Part shown: piece by piece, positions 37,501 through 46,118 of the stretch
Layout: every line of letters begins with the position of its first letter
How positions within the stretch are numbered: position 1 is the first letter of the stretch
NCBI RefSeq assembly: GCF_016734805.1
Contig: NZ_JAERQG010000004.1
Coordinates: forward strand, 372,001 to 436,000
From: Marivirga atlantica
GTDB lineage: Bacteria; Bacteroidota; Bacteroidia; Cytophagales; Cyclobacteriaceae
Direction of reading: 5' to 3'
DNA length: 64,000 nucleotides
Made by a program: the position numbers and the translations under genes
The notes under the pieces: model-generated
What the model was told of the DNA's origin: nothing
The model's database searches: none
The model's input: only the letters and a program-made list of their open reading frames with translations

Positions 37501-40500
37501 TAGGTTGTTACCATTATTTGCGTCATAAAGCTGAACATTAGTTATTTGGAAATCACTACCATCAGCAATATCGTTTTGTAACCTCCATCTGAATGTGATT
37601 CTATTGTTATCAGCGTTACCGTTTCTCATACTGCTTGGTAAGAAAGAACCATAATTGTTCACGTTTCCAGAGAATGTTGCAAAATTAGTCCAGAGACCGC
37701 CATTTAAAGAGTATTCCATCACAACATTTTGAGAAGCTGCTCTATTAAAGTTCATACTGAACTTAATAGCAGCATTAGTATTATAATTCATATAACTCTC
37801 ATAAACCTGATATGTCATATATTCTGGTAGTCCTGGTAAATCCGTTAGGAAGTTTTCCTGATCATCATCAAGATTGTTCAAATCACCATTCATTAACTCA
37901 TCACCAACCTCACCCAATGGGCCGCCTTGGCTGAACATTACTTCAAAGTCAAGGTTTCCAGCTTCATCAGTTGGAAGTGGGAAAGTTATATCTCCTAATC
38001 CTTGCTGAGTTGCAACAATAATGTCTCCATCAAAAATTATGTTTGAATAGATATCAGCGTTATCAGCAAGATTTGTTTCATCGTTTTCTAAGGAAATAGC
38101 AAACTCCACATCTTGACCAGCATAAATTGTTGCGTTAGGATCTCCTAAATACTCCAACTGAGCCACTCTCAAGAATACATCTAAGTCACCAACATCATCG
38201 CCTGACTCTTCGTCACCAATGAAGTAATATTTCTCACCGTCAACATCTACGCTAGCGGCCAATCTCACTTCATAAGCTCCATTTACAACATAGAATGGAA
38301 CTTCAGCATCAAATGCACTACCAAGTACATCAGTAGTTCCTAAAACGTATGGTAAACCTGTATCTGGATCAATCACATATCCACCATCCCAAAGATAGAA
38401 GTCAAATGTAGTTCCAGCAGGAAATGCATCAGCATCTGCCGCAGCGATACCATCAGCAAGATCCCAAGTATAAACAAATGATTCACCATTGAATACAGCA
38501 TCATCTAAATCAGATTGAACCCAATTGTAATCTCCAAGATTTGGAGTATTCAAGTTGATATTAAATACAGGGTTATTGAAGTTTTCATAAACATAAGAAG
38601 CAATGTCATTTCCTCTATTTAACTCTAATTCAATACCATCAACATACCAATCATTTTCATCTACGCCTAAGTTTAATGGTTGATACCATCTAAAATGTGT
38701 AGCTGAAGTAATATATTCTGCAGGAATCTCAACTGAGTAGAAATCCGCTTCATATAAAAAGCCCTCGTCATACATTGACATTTCACCTGGCGCCAAGTCC
38801 TCCACATTAATTTCTTGGAATGTAGCTCCTCCATCAGTAGAAACTTGTAGCCTAGGGATTGTATTTTTATTTGCATTAGGTGCAAAATCACCATATGGAC
38901 CGTTGTAGCTAAAGTTCAAGTATACTGACTGCGAACCTGAAAGATCAAACGCTCGTGTTAAGATTTCACGATCACCAGCTCTGTCCATGTCAAATGAATC
39001 GAAATTAGTAGGGATTCTATCTCCATCAATAACAAGGAAGTCTTCTTCATTATTAACAGTATAGGTTTCACCAATCATTAACGGATCTCCTGCAGTAGCA
39101 GGCATATAAGGAACAATCTCAAAATCATATTGATCAAGTGGATTGTCTTCATCTAAAGGAAGAACAACTGGCATAGTAGCTGATATAGTACCTGCTCCTT
39201 GAGTTGCACTTGTTCCAACTACATAGAACTCATTACCTTGAGTAACCACAGCCGCAAATTCAACACCTGGCGCAAAACCAACAGCATTATAATTTACCTC
39301 AACAGTTTCTCCGATAACAAAGTTGGTATCATCAAAAGCATTTACCGATAAAGTTGGTCTATTCAAGTTAAAGTTTGCAAATGCACCAGTTGATTCTAGG
39401 AAATCAGGTGCTTCAATAGATACATTGTTGATTTTGATAACATATTCATTCTCAACATAGGCTCCGTCTTCGTTATATATAACTCTAAATTGCGTGTTTG
39501 AAGACCAAATTGTATTAGGAATAACAGAAGTTAAATCTACAATATCGCCGTCAAATACCGTTTGTTCATCTAATTGAATCCAGTTCGTTCCATCTACACT
39601 ACCCTCTAGTCTTACATCTACACTCGAAGGGAAAGTACCATTATTATCATGATCAATTTCAAATACAACATAAGCACCATATGGTAAATCGAAAGGAACT
39701 GTTGTAGCAGATCTAACACCTGACCCAGTAAAACTCTGAGGCTTACTTGGGAAATTATTAGAAGTTCCCTCTAAAGAAGCCCATAATCCATCAGGATACT
39801 CAGTATTTTCAAATTCATCAAAGTATACTGTCATATCAAAAGGACTATTACTATAAATACCACCATTACCTAATGTTAACTGCAATGAAGGATTTGTTGT
39901 ATAATCAATTTCAATAGGTAAGTTAGCAGTTATAGAGCCAGCATTTACGTCATTTGAAGAACCGATTAAAACATAATCGCCAACGTTATCATCATACACA
40001 TAAAGCATAATTTCAGCAGAAGCTCCAGGAGTTCCTAAAACTGAATAATCAACCGTGATACCTTCTCCCGGTGTACCATACTCTTCACCAGCAATAGATA
40101 TAGGGTTTTCAAATGTAATATTATCAATGCTTAACTCATTGTTATAAATAGCTAAAGGCGCACTGAAGTAGTTTTCACCATTTGCAGTCTGTAAATATAT
40201 TGTATAGTCTCCAGCTTCAATTGGTGGCACTGTAAAAGTAATTGAGCCAGTCGCAATATCAGCAATAGTACCAACAATAATATCAGCGTCAGTACCAGTA
40301 GCTCCTCTATCTAATACAGCATTAGCACCCGTACCAGAAGGGAATGCACCTTCATCAATTGTATAAGTGAAAGCATAATCTTCCATTGGATAAGCAAGAC
40401 CATCACCACCTACATCAATTAAATCGATAGTGATTTGTGGTCTATCTATATTGATAAAAGTATTACCTAAATTGATAGTACCTCCAGCAATAATATTTGA

Positions 40501-42066
40501 AGCATTCTGTAAAGAAAGATCTCTTAGAATCCATGCATCTAAGTCAGCTCCATTATTGCTTAACTGTCTAAATCTGAACTGAGTTGAGCTTGAAACAACA
40601 CCAGTTGGCCAAACATCAAAATCAACCTGAAGGAAACCATCACCCTCGAAAGGTAAATCATTCAGTGTTAAGGTTGTTAATTCTGTAAAATCAGTACCAT
40701 TAGTAGTATATTCTACAATAATATCATTACCCGCAGGGCTAATTACATCGTTCTTTCTAGCTATATTAAATGTAACAACACCTTCTGTACTTGTGATATT
40801 AAAGGCAGGTGTAGTAACAGATCTGTCAGTAGCTTGATCAAAAACTAATCCATCGCCATTTTGAACTCCTCCCATTAGATCAAACCCATCAGGAAGACCA
40901 GCAGTGAAGTCTACAAATTCATTGATGCCAAAGCGAGCTGAAGTACCTTCGAAAGGATAAATTATTACTGGCCAGTTACCACCACCATCATTATAATTTA
41001 TTTCTGTAGGAACAGTACCTGTTACTTTAATTTCTTTAGTAACATTGTCTTTAGTAAAAGTTTGACCTTCTAAAAGATATTGCTCATTTGTATTTGGATT
41101 TATTACAGCCGCAACAAAACTCTTAGGTCCCAAATCAACATTTTGAAGTTCAGCTAAAACATTAAGCTCATCACCAGGGAAATAATTGAACTCAGAAGCA
41201 TCTGTTTCATCTTGAGTATCAACATAACCAATGAACGGAGTATTAATTGCTAAATCTGCATCAAAACCTAAACCTGGAGGATTAATCAAAGTGAATTCAT
41301 CACCAATAGATATGTCAAAAGTGAAAACAGTCCATGCCTGACTTGTACCATAATCAACTGTTCCTTTTTGACGGATTCTAAAACTAGTATTAGCTGTTTT
41401 AGCGCCAGAAGGCAAATCAAAGGTGAAAGTATTGAAGGTAGAAAATTCTGTATCTGTATTTATATCCTCTAGAACTGTTCCAGCAGTAACAAAACCATCA
41501 GTTGAATAAAGAACCTCTATTGGATTGGTACCAGCATCAACATTACTTGCATTCATAAAAATGTCTAATCGTACTGGAGCAGTAGTACTCAAATCGTAAG
41601 CTGTAGTTGTCATCTGACGTAAACTAGCTCTATCGAAATCGAAGAAGAATCCTCCGTCATTGGTACCTACAGCCGTTATCTCAGAAGATTGCACTGCAAA
41701 ATTATCCGTATTTTCCAAGAAAGTATCTCCTGAGAAACCTCCCAATCTTAACCTGAAAGTATTATCAGGAAGATCAAATACGATGTCCTCATCAGCACCC
41801 TGTGCTTGTGAAGTACCAAATACAGTTTCACCTGGGTTTATTCTATTATCGAAGTTAGCATCGTTCCACAGAATAAAAGTAGTTCCTGCATCAAAACCAG
41901 ATGCATTATAGGTTACAGTTAGCTCTTCACCGCTATAATAAGGACCAGCGGGCACAGTGACCGTATTAAAAGTTTGCGCATTTCCCTTAAACGCAAAAAG
42001 CCCTACCACAAGGGTAAGCACCAGCGCCTTTAGGTAGCGTGTTTTAATTTGTAAGTTATTTTTCAT
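34555..42066 (-). CDS. Giant T9SS-secreted protein with jelly-roll and Ig/PKD modules
   Basis: 2503 residues, acidic. Signal peptide about 1-30 (GNA-QT). The first two-thirds (to about 1690) has no Cys and alternates small beta-sandwich modules with at least six jelly-roll-like modules at about 135-255, 400-525, 750-888, 1020-1150, 1410-1515 and 1535-1655. Each has the order AFDLS-type strand, STDGG-type turn, then FRWRQ or FRxRQ and a final W-x-x-D-type strand, which resembles reelin sub-repeats (inference). The last third has Cys-bearing Ig/PKD-like modules ending in strands such as YYRWRRNGG. The last ~78 residues are a T9SS type A sorting domain (NTYPNPAVNEIAVNI ... LQPGMYNMQIQ). It is the middle gene of a three-gene unit. 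Surface adhesion is plausible but unproven. Confidence 0.9.
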   Translation of the reverse strand: MKNNLQIKTRYLKALVLTLVVGLFAFKGNAQTFNTVTVPAGPYYSGEELTVTYNASGFDAGTTFILWNDANFDNRINPGETVFGTSQAQGADEDIVFDLPDNTFRLRLGGFSGDTFLENTDNFAVQSSEITAVGTNDGGFFFDFDRASLRQMTTTAYDLSTTAPVRLDIFMNASNVDAGTNPIEVLYSTDGFVTAGTVLEDINTDTEFSTFNTFTFDLPSGAKTANTSFRIRQKGTVDYGTSQAWTVFTFDISIGDEFTLINPPGLGFDADLAINTPFIGYVDTQDETDASEFNYFPGDELNVLAELQNVDLGPKSFVAAVINPNTNEQYLLEGQTFTKDNVTKEIKVTGTVPTEINYNDGGGNWPVIIYPFEGTSARFGINEFVDFTAGLPDGFDLMGGVQNGDGLVFDQATDRSVTTPAFNITSTEGVVTFNIARKNDVISPAGNDIIVEYTTNGTDFTELTTLTLNDLPFEGDGFLQVDFDVWPTGVVSSSTQFRFRQLSNNGADLDAWILRDLSLQNASNIIAGGTINLGNTFINIDRPQITIDLIDVGGDGLAYPMEDYAFTYTIDEGAFPSGTGANAVLDRGATGTDADIIVGTIADIATGSITFTVPPIEAGDYTIYLQTANGENYFSAPLAIYNNELSIDNITFENPISIAGEEYGTPGEGITVDYSVLGTPGASAEIMLYVYDDNVGDYVLIGSSNDVNAGSITANLPIEIDYTTNPSLQLTLGNGGIYSNSPFDMTVYFDEFENTEYPDGLWASLEGTSNNFPSKPQSFTGSGVRSATTVPFDLPYGAYVVFEIDHDNNGTFPSSVDVRLEGSVDGTNWIQLDEQTVFDGDIVDLTSVIPNTIWSSNTQFRVIYNEDGAYVENEYVIKINNVSIEAPDFLESTGAFANFNLNRPTLSVNAFDDTNFVIGETVEVNYNAVGFAPGVEFAAVVTQGNEFYVVGTSATQGAGTISATMPVVLPLDEDNPLDQYDFEIVPYMPATAGDPLMIGETYTVNNEEDFLVIDGDRIPTNFDSFDMDRAGDREILTRAFDLSGSQSVYLNFSYNGPYGDFAPNANKNTIPRLQVSTDGGATFQEINVEDLAPGEMSMYDEGFLYEADFYSVEIPAEYITSATHFRWYQPLNLGVDENDWYVDGIELELNRGNDIASYVYENFNNPVFNINLNTPNLGDYNWVQSDLDDAVFNGESFVYTWDLADGIAAADADAFPAGTTFDFYLWDGGYVIDPDTGLPYVLGTTDVLGSAFDAEVPFYVVNGAYEVRLAASVDVDGEKYYFIGDEESGDDVGDLDVFLRVAQLEYLGDPNATIYAGQDVEFAISLENDETNLADNADIYSNIIFDGDIIVATQQGLGDITFPLPTDEAGNLDFEVMFSQGGPLGEVGDELMNGDLNNLDDDQENFLTDLPGLPEYMTYQVYESYMNYNTNAAIKFSMNFNRAASQNVVMEYSLNGGLWTNFATFSGNVNNYGSFLPSSMRNGNADNNRITFRWRLQNDIADGSDFQITNVQLYDANNGNNLWYSGAPGFYQSSDDQVVNMEGQGAGRRLITTRDFTADELAEATYLSYSVDFDQLPASLTADQFVVFEYSIDGGATYTEWTSYPEMDADMTLNGDMFTYALTEEMKAEGVRFRWRQEESKGYFELSNMDINFGETIPFDYYGDDIDVVRQTLQLTSISATEGCLDGDITVGYEIRGRFGADNVVTVEHKDEFGNIGDIEGYEFNLIEGTGEITFKMPSDVLLAGDDNESFRFRLSAYDATTDNDFTVSGTFNELRYELTAPIETDAEFSFNTPLACESEDVIVNVDDVQDYFMYEILNAAGDVLGELMYDPELGETEINIGVVTETTPLAMRITSMTSSGTTCNTLTSSFTDVVEVQQMHMLYSNNGGANNYWRLSEAGESVTVCNNSGASILQVRRLVADGSTTTGGTDLVEWFRDNLNNPVETGVTLQDTDVTESGAYFARVTTASCIYTTESVQVDVVETPDQPLISVTSGNLVDCSTADPVVLTAPADFDYYLWSTGETTRSIEVDDTRSVTVRVSNAPFGGGCGSTSSAPVEVDRNDLPDFGVRNLNTNEFIGNSEEIDVCEGFTVRFYDGNSWTNNGNITVVKDGADFATVESGDREFFIEESGVYSFVWSFNNLNVDCTISSNEFTVNVVEQPTASPTLTADGALTFCEGEGTVTLTAPTGFDYYRWRRNGGTISNPTQGLVNGNVLEVVSGGVYTVEVGNAVGCYSPESNAITITEVAEPVASTFNQISETCGSGTIDFDVRNNNGSAMTFQLMNGNTGLASGDPVTIPSNTNATITSGIVEEDLTPFYLEISYADGTGCTYANSENYREARIRNIVLELQGAQLVASYETSDVDEVRWYRNGVLLQNVGGSSITISDNAEYSIEVEYGSGCILTSSTADIGRVLANRSGVEMDVNTYPNPAVNEIAVNIASEYTGQHRIVITTLTGQLMKTQDFDKTSFESRESISINDLQPGMYNMQIQHKDLVKNIRIIKQ

Positions 42067-42091
42067 TGCTATTTATTTAAATAATTAATGA

Positions 42092-42754
42092 TTACAGTAA
42101 TTTAAATCCGAAGCGGAATGAATTTGCTACGTTCACATTGGCAAAGTTTCCTTTGGTTTTATCCTGGTAAAGCTCGCCATCAACAAAAACTTCAGAATTC
42201 GTTCTATTGATCAACTCAAATCCAACTTCAACACCAAAATAAAATCTAGAACCAAAATGGTATTCAGCACCAGCCCCCAGACGTAAACCAATGTCAAAAT
42301 ATCCCTTAGTAATACTTTGGTTAGTCTGAGAAGGCACAGTAGTAGAACCTAACACTGTCGGACCTGTTGTTGACTTCCTACTCAAAATACGCTGACGTAA
42401 CAGAATATCACCAGCAGCATAAGTCCTAAAAGCACCATCTGCTGTTAAATGATACTCAAAACCAGGAGCAAATCGATACTCACTGTCATGTATAACCACA
42501 TCAGGAGTAGAAGTATTATTTTCCAGACTCATCCAGATTCCTAAGCGAGGAACCATGATATCTGATAAAAAATACCGCCCTCTAAATTCTGTAAAATTTA
42601 AGATACTGCCACCTGTATTAAATGGTGTACCAGTAAACTCAATCAATACATCACCCGAACCTGCTCCTCCTGAGCTACCCTCGCCTTCGTCCTGTGCGAA
42701 GATGGTAGTGGAGGCCAGCAGAAACGCAGTGAAAAACATTACTAGTCTCTTCAT
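42092..42754 (-). CDS. Small outer-membrane beta-barrel protein
   Basis: 220 residues. Signal peptide 1-20 (TIFA-QD), a Gly/Ser/Glu linker, then alternating amphipathic strands with aromatic ends (YFDIGLRLGAGAEYHFGSRFYFGVEVGFEL) and a final strand SFRFGFKLL ending in a hydrophobic residue. This is the form of 8-strand barrels; I cannot place it in a named family, and it is too short for the PorP/SprF group. It lies 25 nt before the giant secreted protein gene on the same strand and opens the operon. Its position suggests a surface or export partner of the giant protein (inference). Confidence 0.82.
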   Translation of the reverse strand: MKRLVMFFTAFLLASTTIFAQDEGEGSSGGAGSGDVLIEFTGTPFNTGGSILNFTEFRGRYFLSDIMVPRLGIWMSLENNTSTPDVVIHDSEYRFAPGFEYHLTADGAFRTYAAGDILLRQRILSRKSTTGPTVLGSTTVPSQTNQSITKGYFDIGLRLGAGAEYHFGSRFYFGVEVGFELINRTNSEVFVDGELYQDKTKGNFANVNVANSFRFGFKLL

Positions 42755-43122
42755 AGCCTTTTTTAGTTAAATTTTAAGTTGATTTATTGTATTATACTTT
42801 ATTTGAATAGAACGAATTTAATACTAAAGAACCTAATTGCAATAATTGTTCGATAAAATCGTTGAGATTTTCGAAGAATTTTTTTTCGGTGAAATAAAAC
42901 CTATTTTATAAAATACTGTATATCAAATACTTAAATGAGTATTTAATCATAATTATCAGATCATTAATATATTATCAACAACAGTACATAGAGTTTTATA
43001 AGAATAATACCATTTTTGTTAAAATACTTTTATGACTGAATGAACCAACATCAATCAACAGTAGTAGTGAGTCTTATGAAATAAAATGAATCTGCGAGCA
43101 AAGGAATAGGTATTAGCTTTAC
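42755..43122. other. Intergenic region before the beta-barrel operon
   Basis: 368 nt, very AT-rich, no ORF of note. I see a 7-bp inverted repeat AAATACT-(6)-AGTATTT at 42925-42944 and several A/T tracts, but no exact TAnnTTTG on the minus strand. The promoter of the three-gene unit must lie here; its exact place is not visible. No terminator is evident after fbp. Confidence 0.5.
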
Positions 43123-44103
43123 TTACTGACCAGCCTTATCAACCATATTGGTAGACCCAACATAAAATGGTACTCTTTGGTGTAGAGTTTCGGGCTGGAT
43201 ATTAAGAATGCGGTTTTTACCATCAGTGGCTTTGCCACCTGCCTGCTCACAAATAAGGGCAAGTGCATTGCATTCATAGTTTAGTCTTAGCTTACCATTT
43301 GGTGATTTATCTGTTGCAGGATATATATAGATTCCTCCTTTTAAAAGGTTTCTATGAAAGTCCGCTACTAAGGAACCAATGTAACGTGCCGTGAAATTCT
43401 TTTCTTTACAAGCTTCAATATATTCTTTAACATGTGGTTCAAAACTTTTGTAGCTACCTTCATTGATTGAGAAGATCTTACCATCCTTTGGAATTTGAAT
43501 ACTGGGATGAGATAAAAAGAACTCCCCTAATGAAGGATCATAAGTAAATCCATTCACACCACGACCTGTCGTATAAACCATCATGGTAGAAGACCCATAT
43601 AATAAATAACCTGCCGCTACTTGTTCTGATCCTTTTTGCAGAACATCTTCTTCAGTAATCGGGCCTCCCACAGGAGAAACTCTTCTAAAAATAGAAAAGA
43701 TGGTACCTATAGAAACATTTACATCAATATTTGATGAACCATCCAAAGGATCCATAGCCACAATATATCGGCCATCAGGATTTTTGACATCTAAGATTTC
43801 TTCGTCTTCTTCGGAAACGATTGCACAAACCTCACCGCCATTCTTAAGCGCGCGAATAAAACGGATATTGGCAATTACATCAAGCTTTTGCTGCTCTTCA
43901 CCCTGTACATTTTCAGCACCGTATGCCCCTCCTATATTAAGTAATCCTGCTCTGTTTACTTCCCGATGGATAATCTTTCCTGCTAGAGCTATATCTCTTA
44001 AAAGTTGAGAGAGCTCACCGGTAGCAAAGGCAAAATCATTTTGCTTTTTCTTGATAAAGCGATCTAAGGTAGTTCCGACAGGAGTGGCTAAAGATTGGTT
44101 CAT
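43123..44103 (-). CDS. fbp: Class 1 fructose-1,6-bisphosphatase
   Basis: 326 residues. Gluconeogenic hydrolysis of fructose-1,6-bisphosphate. Visible: metal-binding EEDEE and [12 protein letters not shown] (about 117-128) with the following [21 protein letters not shown], and the substrate loop [24 protein letters not shown]. Length and all key residues are normal. It diverges from the aspartate kinase gene across 78 nt. It stands alone on the minus strand. Confidence 0.97.
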   Translation of the reverse strand: MNQSLATPVGTTLDRFIKKKQNDFAFATGELSQLLRDIALAGKIIHREVNRAGLLNIGGAYGAENVQGEEQQKLDVIANIRFIRALKNGGEVCAIVSEEDEEILDVKNPDGRYIVAMDPLDGSSNIDVNVSIGTIFSIFRRVSPVGGPITEEDVLQKGSEQVAAGYLLYGSSTMMVYTTGRGVNGFTYDPSLGEFFLSHPSIQIPKDGKIFSINEGSYKSFEPHVKEYIEACKEKNFTARYIGSLVADFHRNLLKGGIYIYPATDKSPNGKLRLNYECNALALICEQAGGKATDGKNRILNIQPETLHQRVPFYVGSTNMVDKAGQ

Positions 44104-44181
44104 GGGAGATTTATTGATATTGGCGCTAAATTATAAAAATTGCTATTTAATTTGCCGCTTGATTAAAGAAAAGAACAAAAT

Positions 44182-45441
44182 ATGCAGGTTTTTAAATTTG
44201 GTGGAGCTTCTATAAAAGACGCAGCAGCCATAAAAAACATGACCAATATATTAACACATTACAAAGGTCAAAAGCTTGTTGTAGTAGTTTCGGCCATGGG
44301 AAAAACTACCAATAAGTTAGAAGCAATTCTTAAAAATTTTCTGCAGTCTGACGACCGGTATAAAGACTTAATTGAAAGCCTCTATATAGAGCATAAACTT
44401 ATTGCGGATGCATTATTTCAGCATCCTCAAGCCATAACTGATAATATAGCTGAACTCTTTGATGACTTGAAAAGTACTTTGTTAAATATTGAAAAGGACG
44501 ATATAAATAAATTATATGATCAGATTATTTCCTATGGTGAACGCCTTTCATCCACTATCATTAGTCAGCACTTACTAAATTCATCTTTACCCACGGTCCG
44601 GCTTAATGCTTTTGATGTAATAAAAACTGATGATACCTATAGAGAAGGTGTGGTTAATTGGAGTACTTCGCAAGAACTTATAGTGCAGAAAGTTGAAGAA
44701 TATCATAAATCAGCAGATATTATTTTGACTCAAGGATTTATTGGAAGCAACTCATCGGGAAATATCACAACCTTAGGTAGAGAGGGGTCGGATTTTACTG
44801 CTGCTATTTATGCCTATTGCCTTAATGCTAAATCAGTAACTATCTGGAAAGATGTTCCGGGAATCCTAAATGCTGATCCTAAGAAAATTCCGGGCGCTAC
44901 ACTATATCATGAACTCTCTTACCAAGAGGCCGCAGAAATGACCTATTATGGAGCTTCCGTAATTCACCCAAAAACAATAAAACCTCTAGCTAACAAGAGC
45001 ATACCTTTGAATGTGCGCTCTTTCACAAACCCTGAAGCTAAAGGCACAGTAATACATGATTGTGACATTGCCCATATTGAGCCTTGCATTATCATGAAAG
45101 AAAATCAGTGCCTGATTACTTTTAGAGTAACAGATTTCACCTTTATAAGCGAAGGAAACATTTCTAAGATTTTTGCAGCATTATCATCCCATCATATCAA
45201 AATAAATATGATGCAAAATTCAGCTATTTCTTTTTCCATCTGTGTAAATGATGACGACTATAAACTAACCCCTTTTATAAAATCACTAAAATCAGATTTT
45301 GACATTCTGTATAATAATAAGCTATCCTTAATCACCATCAAAAATTATCAGGAAGGGCTTATTGGCTCTTTAAAAGGAGAGCGGAAAGTTTACTTAGAAC
45401 AAAGAACAAGAAAAAACTACCAGATGGTGTTGGGGATGTGA
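44182..45441 (+). CDS. Aspartate kinase
   Basis: 419 residues. First step of the Lys/Met/Thr pathway: aspartate to aspartyl phosphate. Kinase domain 1-290 with KFGGAS (4-9), VVVSAMGKTTN, LTQGFIGS, TTLGREGSDFTAA, and YGASVIHPKTI. The C-terminal part (about 295-390) is ACT-like (CLITFRVTDFTFISEGNIS, INMMQNSAISFSI), the site of feedback control in the family, with a single clear ACT pair shortened compared with longer LysC enzymes. No fusion to homoserine dehydrogenase. It is alone on the plus strand. Confidence 0.95.
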   Translation: MQVFKFGGASIKDAAAIKNMTNILTHYKGQKLVVVVSAMGKTTNKLEAILKNFLQSDDRYKDLIESLYIEHKLIADALFQHPQAITDNIAELFDDLKSTLLNIEKDDINKLYDQIISYGERLSSTIISQHLLNSSLPTVRLNAFDVIKTDDTYREGVVNWSTSQELIVQKVEEYHKSADIILTQGFIGSNSSGNITTLGREGSDFTAAIYAYCLNAKSVTIWKDVPGILNADPKKIPGATLYHELSYQEAAEMTYYGASVIHPKTIKPLANKSIPLNVRSFTNPEAKGTVIHDCDIAHIEPCIIMKENQCLITFRVTDFTFISEGNISKIFAALSSHHIKINMMQNSAISFSICVNDDDYKLTPFIKSLKSDFDILYNNKLSLITIKNYQEGLIGSLKGERKVYLEQRTRKNYQMVLGM

Positions 45442-45444
45442 GAT

Positions 45445-45472
45445 TTACGAATTTAGAATTATGATTGAAGAA
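45445..45472. repeat. AT-rich dispersed intergenic motif
   Basis: GATTTACGAATTTAGAATTA and the next few bases resemble the AT-rich, part-palindromic intergenic motifs near 49.2 and 50.6 kb. Similar elements are scattered through many genomes of this phylum (general knowledge); no function is known. Confidence 0.3.
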
Positions 45473-45522
45473 AATACGGTTCTAGCTTCTGGAAAGAAAA
45501 ACAGTACAATCTTTCTTGTTTA

Positions 45523-45553
45523 TTGCTAATTGAGAATACTTACCCTAAATTCG
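45523..45553 (+). promoter_or_regulatory. Promoter TTG-n20-TAAATTCG for DUF5606 gene
   Basis: TTG at 45523-45525 and TAAATTCG at 45546-45553 with a 20-nt spacer, about 20 nt before the ATG at 45576. The last bases are TTCG instead of TTTG, exactly as in the leucine dehydrogenase promoter at 52671-52701, with the same spacer. Confidence 0.5.
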
Positions 45554-45575
45554 GGGTTCCAAAATAAAAACCAAC

Positions 45576-46037
45576 ATGGAATTAAAAGATATTGCATCAG
45601 TAAGCGGAAAAGGCGGATTATTTAAAGTTGTGAAGCCTTCAAGAACAGGGGTTATCCTTGAATCAATGGATAAGCACAAAAAGAAAATTGTTGCTCATGC
45701 CCATGACAGAGTTTCAATATTAGATGAGATATCTATTTACACAACGGATGCTGATGGCAGTGTAGCACTTCAGGGAGTTTTGCAAACTATAAAAAAAGAG
45801 TTTGGAGATGACCCTGGCATAGACAATAAGTCTTCCAAAGAGGAAATAATGGCATTTTTAAAACACATTCTTCCTAACTATGACGAAAATCAGGTTTACC
45901 CTTCGGATGTTAAAAAGCTGGTTACCTGGTATGAAATCATCTTAAAAGAAGCTCCTGAAATTTTAGAGGACAAGAAGGAGAAAAAGAATACTAAAAAGAA
46001 AGCTGATAAAGCTGAAGATAAGAAGGACGAAGAATAA
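45576..46037 (+). CDS. DUF5606-type protein
   Basis: 153 residues. MELKDIASVSGKGGLFKVVK, then TGVILESMD, DRVSILDEISIYT and VALQGVLQTIKKEF match the small Bacteroidota DUF5606 family; a helical second part (IMAFLKHILPNYD, VKKLVTWYEIILKEAPE) follows, and the last 25 residues are a Lys/Asp/Glu low-complexity tail. No catalytic motif. Cytosolic; function unknown. It is transcribed alone from a TTG-n20-TAAATTCG promoter. Confidence 0.85.
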   Translation: MELKDIASVSGKGGLFKVVKPSRTGVILESMDKHKKKIVAHAHDRVSILDEISIYTTDADGSVALQGVLQTIKKEFGDDPGIDNKSSKEEIMAFLKHILPNYDENQVYPSDVKKLVTWYEIILKEAPEILEDKKEKKNTKKKADKAEDKKDEE

Positions 46038-46048
46038 ATAGTAAAAAG

Positions 46049-46095
46049 CACAAAGTATTGAGTTGATCATATTATAAGATTCTTAATACTTTGTG
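46049..46095. terminator. Long-loop inverted repeat between convergent genes
   Basis: CACAAAGTATT (46049-46059) and AATACTTTGTG (46085-46095) are 11-bp perfect arms with a 25-nt loop, between the convergent DUF5606 and methyltransferase genes. The U-run is poor, so terminator use is only probable from position. Confidence 0.45.
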
Positions 46096-46118
46096 TCTTC
46101 TACTAAGAATATTTTCAA

